Assembly (NCBI GenBank): GCA_945638575.1
Contig: CALZDP010000006.1
Coordinates: 1-54,753 of the forward strand
Reading direction: 5' to 3'
DNA: 54,753 nucleotides
Source: an uncultured Clostridia bacterium
GTDB taxonomy: Bacteria > Bacillota > Clostridia > Christensenellales > Borkfalkiaceae
Made by a program: the position numbers and the translations under genes. Under the pieces are notes generated by a model. It ran no database searches. It had not been told where the DNA came from and saw nothing but the letters and a program-made list of their open reading frames with translations. Below are positions 49,878 through 54,753 of the stretch, in pieces. Every line of letters begins with the position of its first letter. The first letter of the stretch is position 1.

Positions 49878-51926
49878 ATGAAAAACACAGGTAAAGTGCT
49901 AATAACCCTTGTCGTGGTTGTACTTTTAGCGCTTTTATTGGCTAATTACTTTTATGACGACACGTCTAATCTTTCCGTCTTTTGGGAAAAGTCAGGCGTG
50001 GTTTTTACGCAAGGCGATTATAACGTTGGGGACGAATATCCCGATGCGAAAGACTCAACCAAGACCTATAAAGTTTTATATGTCGGCGATGATTTTATCG
50101 TAATCGACAATATTCAGATAGATCGCTATTACGTTAACGGCTATGGTCTGCAAGGTTATAAGGGAAAAAGAGCGGTTGTAAAATCTTATTTTAACCGTGA
50201 AAGTCACGAATGGGACATCTTGCAGGCGCTAAGAATTTGCGGTGTAAAAGATTCGGCGTCTAATCCGAACGCAGGCAATATTTGGTCGGATTTGCTTTTC
50301 CCGATTTTTACGATAGGTATCGGATTCGTTATTATAATATTGTTCGTCCGTCAAGCAAAAGGTACTAACAGCGGTGCGTTTGACTTCGGAAAAACCAAAG
50401 CGCAGGTTATTGCCAACGTAAAGGTAAGATTTTCCGACGTAGCGGGCGCGGAAGAAGAAAAGGAAGAATTAAAAGAGGTCGTTGACTTTTTAAAGAGTCC
50501 GCAAAAATTTACCGCACTCGGCGCAAGGACGCCAAAAGGGGTTCTTCTTGTAGGTAACCCCGGTACCGGCAAAACTTTATTTGCCAAGGCGGTCGCCGGC
50601 GAAGCGAACGTACCTTTCTTTTCAATAAGCGGTTCCGACTTCGTAGAAATGTTCGTCGGCGTAGGCGCGTCGAGGGTAAGGGATCTTTTCAATACGGCTA
50701 AAAAGAATCAACCGTGTATTATCTTTATCGATGAAATCGACGCGGTCGGCCGTCAGCGCGGCGCCGGCTTAGGCGGTGGAAACGACGAAAGAGAGCAAAC
50801 CCTTAACCAACTTCTCGTTCAAATGGACGGTTTTGAAAGCAATGAAGGCATAGTGGTTATTGCCGCAACCAACCGTTCGGACGTGCTCGATCCTGCCCTA
50901 TTAAGACCGGGAAGATTCGACAGAACCATTTACGTGGGTATGCCGGACGTCAAAGGCCGTGAAGCCATTTTAAAGGTACACGCAAGGAATAAACCACTTG
51001 CACCCGATATAAACTTCAAAGTTTTGTCAAGAATGACAGGCGGTTTCAGCGGTGCGGACCTTGCCAATCTTTTGAACGAAGCGGCTATTTTGGCAGCGCG
51101 CGAAAACAGAAAATATATAACAAATCAAGACTTGTACGAAGGCATTAACAAAGTGCTTTTAGGCCCGCAAAAGAAGTCGAGAATAATCACCGAAACCGAC
51201 AAGCGCATGACCGCTTATCACGAATCCGGACACGCCATTTTGGCTTCTTTGCTGCCGGGGTGCGATCCCGTTCACGAAGTTTCCATAATTCCGCGCGGAA
51301 TGGCAGGCGGTTATACCATGACAAGACCTGATAACGACGACCAATACCTTGTCAAAACCAAACTTTTGGACGATATGGTAATGACCATGGGCGGAAGGGC
51401 TGCGGAGGAACTTATCGTTCACGCGGTAACTTCCGGACCGAGTGCGGATATTACGCAGGTTACGAAGATTGCTAAACGCATGGTTACCGAGTGGGGTATG
51501 AGCGAAAAATTAGGCCCCGTTTGTTACGGCGCAAATACGGAAATTTTCCTTGGAAGAGATTATCAAACAAAGGCGGATTTCAGTGAAGAAACGGCAAGGA
51601 CCATAGACGAAGAAGTAAGACGTATCGTTAACGAAAGTTATAAAAAAGCCTTAGATTTACTGACCGAAAACAAAAATCTTTTGGAAACCATGGCGAGGGT
51701 TTTGTTGGAAAAGGAAACCATATATTCCGATGAAGTTGAACTTATCATGCAAGGAAAATCCGCGCAGGAAATCATCGCATACATGGAAGAAAGAGATTCC
51801 AAGTCCGGCGGAAACCCCTTCACCCGCATGGAAAGCGCCAACGCTAAAAAGTCCGAAACTTTTGACGATTCGTCTATACCGCAAGATAACAATACAAACG
51901 AAAACAGCGACAGAAAGTTTCATTAA
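49878..51926 (+). CDS. ftsH: ATP-dependent zinc metalloprotease FtsH
   Basis: 682 aa from ATG 49878, chosen because TTGGAGG sits 5-6 nt upstream; the frame extends 19 codons further without support. TM1 at ~8-25, an extracytoplasmic part to ~138, TM2 at ~139-157. AAA domain with Walker A GNPGTGKT (~225-232), Walker [36 protein letters not shown]. Zinc site HESGH at ~448-452 with the distal Asp region. It degrades membrane and regulatory proteins; in Bacillus it influences Spo0A activity. Acidic C-terminus as usual. Confidence 0.97.
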   Translation: MKNTGKVLITLVVVVLLALLLANYFYDDTSNLSVFWEKSGVVFTQGDYNVGDEYPDAKDSTKTYKVLYVGDDFIVIDNIQIDRYYVNGYGLQGYKGKRAVVKSYFNRESHEWDILQALRICGVKDSASNPNAGNIWSDLLFPIFTIGIGFVIIILFVRQAKGTNSGAFDFGKTKAQVIANVKVRFSDVAGAEEEKEELKEVVDFLKSPQKFTALGARTPKGVLLVGNPGTGKTLFAKAVAGEANVPFFSISGSDFVEMFVGVGASRVRDLFNTAKKNQPCIIFIDEIDAVGRQRGAGLGGGNDEREQTLNQLLVQMDGFESNEGIVVIAATNRSDVLDPALLRPGRFDRTIYVGMPDVKGREAILKVHARNKPLAPDINFKVLSRMTGGFSGADLANLLNEAAILAARENRKYITNQDLYEGINKVLLGPQKKSRIITETDKRMTAYHESGHAILASLLPGCDPVHEVSIIPRGMAGGYTMTRPDNDDQYLVKTKLLDDMVMTMGGRAAEELIVHAVTSGPSADITQVTKIAKRMVTEWGMSEKLGPVCYGANTEIFLGRDYQTKADFSEETARTIDEEVRRIVNESYKKALDLLTENKNLLETMARVLLEKETIYSDEVELIMQGKSAQEIIAYMEERDSKSGGNPFTRMESANAKKSETFDDSSIPQDNNTNENSDRKFH

Positions 51927-51937
51927 CAAAAACGGGC

Positions 51938-51964
51938 AAAAACCGACCTATAGGAGGGTTTTTT
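51938..51964 (+). repeat. Dispersed 27-bp element, copy 22 (diverged)
   Basis: AAAAACCGAC, core CTATAGG, AGGGTTTTTT; just after ftsH. It also provides GGAGGG, a possible ribosome-binding site for the short ORF that follows. Confidence 0.55.
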
Positions 51965-52133
51965 GCGCGTAGTCGGCAAATATCAAAGCAGGAATATATA
52001 CCTCAATTTAGCCGAAATAGCGGCATATAAAGGCGAATTTATAGACTTTATAAAGCGGACTTTACAAATGGAAATTAAGATAATAACGCAAAGAAAACAC
52101 CACAAAAGAAGTAAAATACAAGGAGTTATATAA
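51963..52133 (+). CDS. Possible 56-aa ORF overlapping the parA start
   Basis: TTG start at 51963, four bases after GGAGGG (51953-51958). It encodes 56 residues (RVVGKYQSRNIYLNLAEIAA ... KRSKIQGVI) with a basic C-terminus, ending in TAA whose last A is the A of the parA ATG. The exact TAATG overlap hints at translational coupling. Unrecognised; chance is possible. Confidence 0.3.
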   Translation: MRVVGKYQSRNIYLNLAEIAAYKGEFIDFIKRTLQMEIKIITQRKHHKRSKIQGVI

Positions 52134-52900
52134 TGGGAAGAATAATTGCTGTTTCCAACCAAAAAGGCGGGGTCGGTAAGACCTCTACTTGCATAAACTT
52201 TGCGGCAGGTCTTGCCTTAAAGGGCAGAAAAGTGCTTGTTGCGGACATGGATGCGCAGGGCAACGCTACGACGGGTTTGGGAATTTCCAAAAGCGAACTC
52301 GAAAACAGTATTTACGACGTTTTGATAAACGAAGTGCCGGTTAAGTCGGTCGTTGTAAAAACCGACGTCGAAAACCTTTACGTTTTACCGTCAAGTATCG
52401 ATTTGGCTGGTGCGGAAGTTGAACTTGTCGGTATGAAGGGGCGTGAAAAACGCCTTGCGTTTGCTCTTTCTAAAATTAAAGACGATTACGATTATATAAT
52501 TATCGACTGTCCGCCTGCAATAGGACTTCTTACCATAAACGCGCTTGCCGCCGCAGACGGCGTTTTAATACCTATTCAAAGCGAATATTACGCTTTGGAA
52601 GGGTTAAGTCAACTTGTAAATACCGTCAAATTGGTGGTTAAATCGCTTAATCCTAAACTTACGATAGAAGGCGTATTGATAACCATGTATGACGGAAGGG
52701 CGCTTATTTCGCGCCAAATTGCGGACGAAATAAGAAAATACTTCGGCAATAAGGTTTTTGAAACGCTTATTCCTCGTAATATCCGCGTGTCCGAAGCGCC
52801 GAGTTACGGTAAGCCTGTAATGTTGCACGACAAACGTTGCCGCGGTTCGGTTGCGTACGTCAATTTTGTGGAAGAATACCTTACCAAAAACGGAAACTAA
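52133..52900 (+). CDS. parA: Chromosome partitioning ATPase ParA (Soj)
   Basis: 255 aa. Deviant Walker A NQKGGVGKTSTCINFA at ~8-23 with the signature Lys, VADMDAQGNATTGLG at ~38-52, DYIIIDCPPAIGLLTINAL, and LIPRNIRVSEAPSYGKPV near the end. ParA/Soj moves origin regions by ATP-dependent nonspecific DNA binding. In Bacillus it also affects DnaA and sporulation. AAGGAG 8 nt before the ATG. 83 bp upstream of parB; the cognate parS cluster lies 3-5 kb upstream. Confidence 0.97.
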   Translation: MGRIIAVSNQKGGVGKTSTCINFAAGLALKGRKVLVADMDAQGNATTGLGISKSELENSIYDVLINEVPVKSVVVKTDVENLYVLPSSIDLAGAEVELVGMKGREKRLAFALSKIKDDYDYIIIDCPPAIGLLTINALAAADGVLIPIQSEYYALEGLSQLVNTVKLVVKSLNPKLTIEGVLITMYDGRALISRQIADEIRKYFGNKVFETLIPRNIRVSEAPSYGKPVMLHDKRCRGSVAYVNFVEEYLTKNGN

Positions 52901-52983
52901 AATTTACAAGCAGAAAAAATATTTCTACGAACAGCAAAAAATAAACTTTAAGAAAAATTCCTTACTAAGGAGGGCAAAATAAG

Positions 52984-53889
52984 ATGGCAAAAGGTCTTGG
53001 CAAAGGATTCGCTGCGCTTTTACAGGACACGCAGGAAGATTACAGCAAATTTTCATTTGATAATTTGGGCGCTGAAGGGGAAGAAATTAAAAACAGCGTG
53101 GTCGAAATCGATATCGACCTTATCGAGGCAAATCCCAATCAGCCGAGAAAGATTTTTGAACCGACAAGTTTGCGTGAACTTGCGGATTCCATCGCCATGC
53201 ATGGCGTAATTATGCCTATCGTCGTCAACAAAAAGGGCGGTAAGTATATGATAATTGCCGGCGAAAGAAGGTGGCGCGCAAGCAGGCTTGCCGGCATGAA
53301 GACAGTGCCTTCCATCGTTAAGGAATACAACGAAAGACAGGTTAAAGAGATTTCTTTAATCGAAAACTTGCAGCGTGAGGATCTTAACCCCATAGAAGCG
53401 GCAAACGCAATGAAACTGCTTATGGAAGAATATTCCATTACGCAGGAAGAGTTAGCCGAAAGAATCGGCAAAAGTCGTTCGGCAATAGCCAATACGTTAA
53501 GGCTTTTGACGTTAGACCAAGGGGTTATTGACCTTGTTGCTACAAATCAACTTTCGCAAGGTCATGCGCGCGCCCTTATAACCTTACCTAAAAACGAACA
53601 GTTAAATATCGCAAAACGCGCGGTTTCCGAACGTTTGTCGGTAAGAGAAGTCGAGCAAGCGGTTAAAAACTATTACAATCCGCCCGAAGAAGAAAAGAGA
53701 AGAAAACGCGCCGAAATGGAAGCCAATATGAGCGTCGAACTTAAAGATTTGATAGTTAGAATGCAAAGGGTTTTCGGTACTAAAGTAAGCGCAATCGGCA
53801 ATGACAAAAAGGGAAGGATTTATCTTGACTATTACACAAGAGACGATTTAGACAGAATTTCAGATATGCTTGAAAGACTTAAAAATTAG
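52984..53889 (+). CDS. parB: Chromosome partitioning protein ParB (Spo0J)
   Basis: 301 aa. N-terminal CTPase boxes: IEANPNQPRKIFE (~40-52), GVIMPIVVNK, IAGERRWRASRLAGM (~96-110), and EISLIENLQREDLNPIEAA (~122-140). HTH at ~150-185 (ITQEELAERIGKSRSAIANTLRLL). The C-terminal dimer domain is basic (EEKRRKRAEMEANMS). ParB loads at parS, slides with CTP and recruits SMC. AAGGAGGG upstream. Its stop runs straight into a dispersed-element copy. Confidence 0.97.
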   Translation: MAKGLGKGFAALLQDTQEDYSKFSFDNLGAEGEEIKNSVVEIDIDLIEANPNQPRKIFEPTSLRELADSIAMHGVIMPIVVNKKGGKYMIIAGERRWRASRLAGMKTVPSIVKEYNERQVKEISLIENLQREDLNPIEAANAMKLLMEEYSITQEELAERIGKSRSAIANTLRLLTLDQGVIDLVATNQLSQGHARALITLPKNEQLNIAKRAVSERLSVREVEQAVKNYYNPPEEEKRRKRAEMEANMSVELKDLIVRMQRVFGTKVSAIGNDKKGRIYLDYYTRDDLDRISDMLERLKN

Positions 53890-53890
53890 T

Positions 53891-53917
53891 CGATAACGGG
53901 CTTATAGCCTCACTTTT
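53891..53917 (-). repeat. Dispersed 27-bp element, copy 23
   Basis: Minus-strand reading: AAAAGTGAGG, core CTATAAG, CCCGTTATCG. It starts 1 bp after the parB stop and is almost identical to copy 2. Confidence 0.88.
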
Positions 53918-53977
53918 GGTGTTTTATCTCGTTAAATTATATCTAAATATCAGCGAAAAACTTACGGAGGTAAGAAA

Positions 53978-54430
53978 ATGAAAGTAATTTTGCTTCAGGA
54001 CGTAAAAGGCACCGGCAAAAAAGGCGACGTTTGCGAAGTCAGCGACGGCTACGCAAGGAATATGCTTTTTAAAAAGAATCTTGCAAAAGAAGCGACTGCC
54101 GTCGAAGTAAACAGTCTTAAAATAAAAAAAGAGGCGGAAGAATTCCACCGCCGTGAAGAGGAAAAGCGTTTAACGGCGCTTGCCAAAGAGATTCACGGTA
54201 AACAAGTTACCTGTACCGCATTTGCCGGCGCAAACGGAAAGATATTCGGTGCGATAACCAGCGCGGAAATCTCTGTAGCCTTAGCAAAAATCGGTTATGA
54301 AATCGATAAAAAAAAGATTGTTTTGCAGGAACCTATCAAAAAAACGGGCGTTTACGACGTAGAAATCAAACTTATATCGGGGATTCCTTGTAAGATAAAA
54401 GTGGAAGTTTTAGGCTCGGATAGAAAGTAA
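53978..54430 (+). CDS. rplI: 50S ribosomal protein L9
   Basis: 150 aa. [36 protein letters not shown] is the conserved N-terminal domain binding 23S rRNA. The central helix is charged ([18 protein letters not shown]), and the C-terminal domain [25 protein letters not shown] completes it. ACGGAGGT upstream of the ATG. Follows parB by 88 bp, across a dispersed-element copy; no terminator between them is obvious. Confidence 0.97.
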   Translation: MKVILLQDVKGTGKKGDVCEVSDGYARNMLFKKNLAKEATAVEVNSLKIKKEAEEFHRREEEKRLTALAKEIHGKQVTCTAFAGANGKIFGAITSAEISVALAKIGYEIDKKKIVLQEPIKKTGVYDVEIKLISGIPCKIKVEVLGSDRK

Positions 54431-54577
54431 CGGTATAAAAATTACCCTAATATTTTTCAAAAGTGATAAAATTTTTAAAAAATATTTAAATTTTCGTCGA
54501 AAACGTTATGCAAAAGTTTTAAAACTTGCTATAATATATAAGCAAAAAGCGGGTGGGCCTTGCTTGCCCGTAAAAAT

Positions 54578-54654
54578 CGGGGTGTGGCGCAGTTTGGTAG
54601 CGCGCTTGAATGGGGTTCAAGAGGCCGCAAGTTCGATTCTTGTCACTCCGACCA
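54578..54654 (+). tRNA. tRNA-Pro (anticodon GGG)
   Basis: A 77-nt cloverleaf. The acceptor CGGGGTG pairs with CACTCCG (one G-U). D arm GGCGCAGTTTGGTAGCGC, anticodon stem CTTGA/TCAAG with 7-nt loop ATGGGGT giving anticodon GGG (54612-54614), variable region, T arm with GTTCGATTC, discriminator A and encoded CCA (54652-54654). It reads CCC and CCU proline codons. Single gene with its own terminator. Confidence 0.95.
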
Positions 54655-54659
54655 AGAAT

Positions 54660-54686
54660 AAGGAAGCACGTTAGGGCTTCCTTTTT
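54660..54686 (+). terminator. Terminator of the tRNA gene
   Basis: AAGGAAGC/GCTTCCTT stem (54660-54667 with 54676-54683) followed by T residues. Confidence 0.85.
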
Positions 54687-54753
54687 CTTATGAACGAAGG
54701 TGAATTATACTATTAAGTGCAACACATAGAGAATAAAAAAAAGAAGTTCATAT

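Noticed and set aside
7491-53917. The dispersed element as a CRISPR array
   Set aside because: Copies are 0.3-9 kb apart, in both orientations, without regular spacers or cas genes.
7491-53917. The dispersed element as ordinary Rho-independent terminators
   Set aside because: Stems are only 3-5 bp and often absent, the element can sit inside genes or upstream of promoters, and separate T-tailed terminators stand next to several copies.

Overview
The window reads as a chromosomal segment of a low-GC, Gram-positive, endospore-lineage Firmicute, most likely an anaerobic Clostridia member. The evidence is a Spo0A homologue, a YyaC (DUF1256) germination-protease relative, Veg, two DegV proteins, GTP-type PEP carboxykinase, an oxygen-labile Fe-S serine dehydratase, rubrerythrin/superoxide-reductase genes and the origin-proximal order rpmH-rnpA-yidD-yidC-jag. 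No species can be named from sequence alone.

Layout. 1-2.8 kb: oxygen-detoxification cluster (DUF134/NifX-like protein, double-rubredoxin protein, ferredoxin-rubredoxin-rubrerythrin fusion, superoxide reductase lacking a start codon). 2.8-7.2 kb: accessory genes and gene debris, including two regulators of different DNA-binding families that share a GyrI-like effector domain, a GNAT remnant, a PPOX-type flavoprotein and a FlaR-like P-loop protein. 7.5-12.5 kb: TetR regulator, TerB-like protein, DMT exporter, aldo/keto reductase, D-lactate-type dehydrogenase and a lone HEPN-like protein. 13-18.3 kb: serine dehydratase, Veg, an acidic zinc-ribbon protein, Spo0A and rplM-rpsI. 18.5-25.2 kb: DegV, unrecognised proteins, PEPCK and a large lipoprotein. 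25.3-27.1 kb: a DUF4143 ATPase bracketed by perfect 29-bp direct repeats.

27.1-34.1 kb is an origin-type neighbourhood: jag, yidC, yidD, rnpA, rpmH and dnaN run left, while rsmG, a SLOG-family gene and lgt run right. The 450-bp gap between dnaN and rsmG carries DnaA boxes and an AT-rich stretch and is the best oriC candidate. dnaA is not present in its usual place. 34.3-46.7 kb: truA-ecfT-ecfA2-ecfA1, mutT-like, gltX, radC, a PepV-like dipeptidase, XRE, DegV, yyaC, cvpA and ybaK. 46.7-49.8 kb is a 3.1-kb, very AT-rich, gene-free region holding one perfect and three degraded parS sites plus other inverted and direct repeats. It is followed by ftsH, parA, parB, rplI and tRNA-Pro(GGG), so a complete ParABS system is visible.

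The most unusual features are: (1) about 23 copies of a roughly 27-bp interspersed element with core CTATAAG, mostly hugging stop codons but sometimes inside genes, present from 7.5 kb to 53.9 kb and absent from the first 7.4 kb; (2) the repeat-structured parS region; (3) a Spo0A whose phosphoacceptor aspartate is replaced by glycine; (4) the direct-repeat-flanked ATPase segment; (5) a start-less superoxide reductase in frame with the upstream rubrerythrin. All calls come from reading the sequence; no database search was run.
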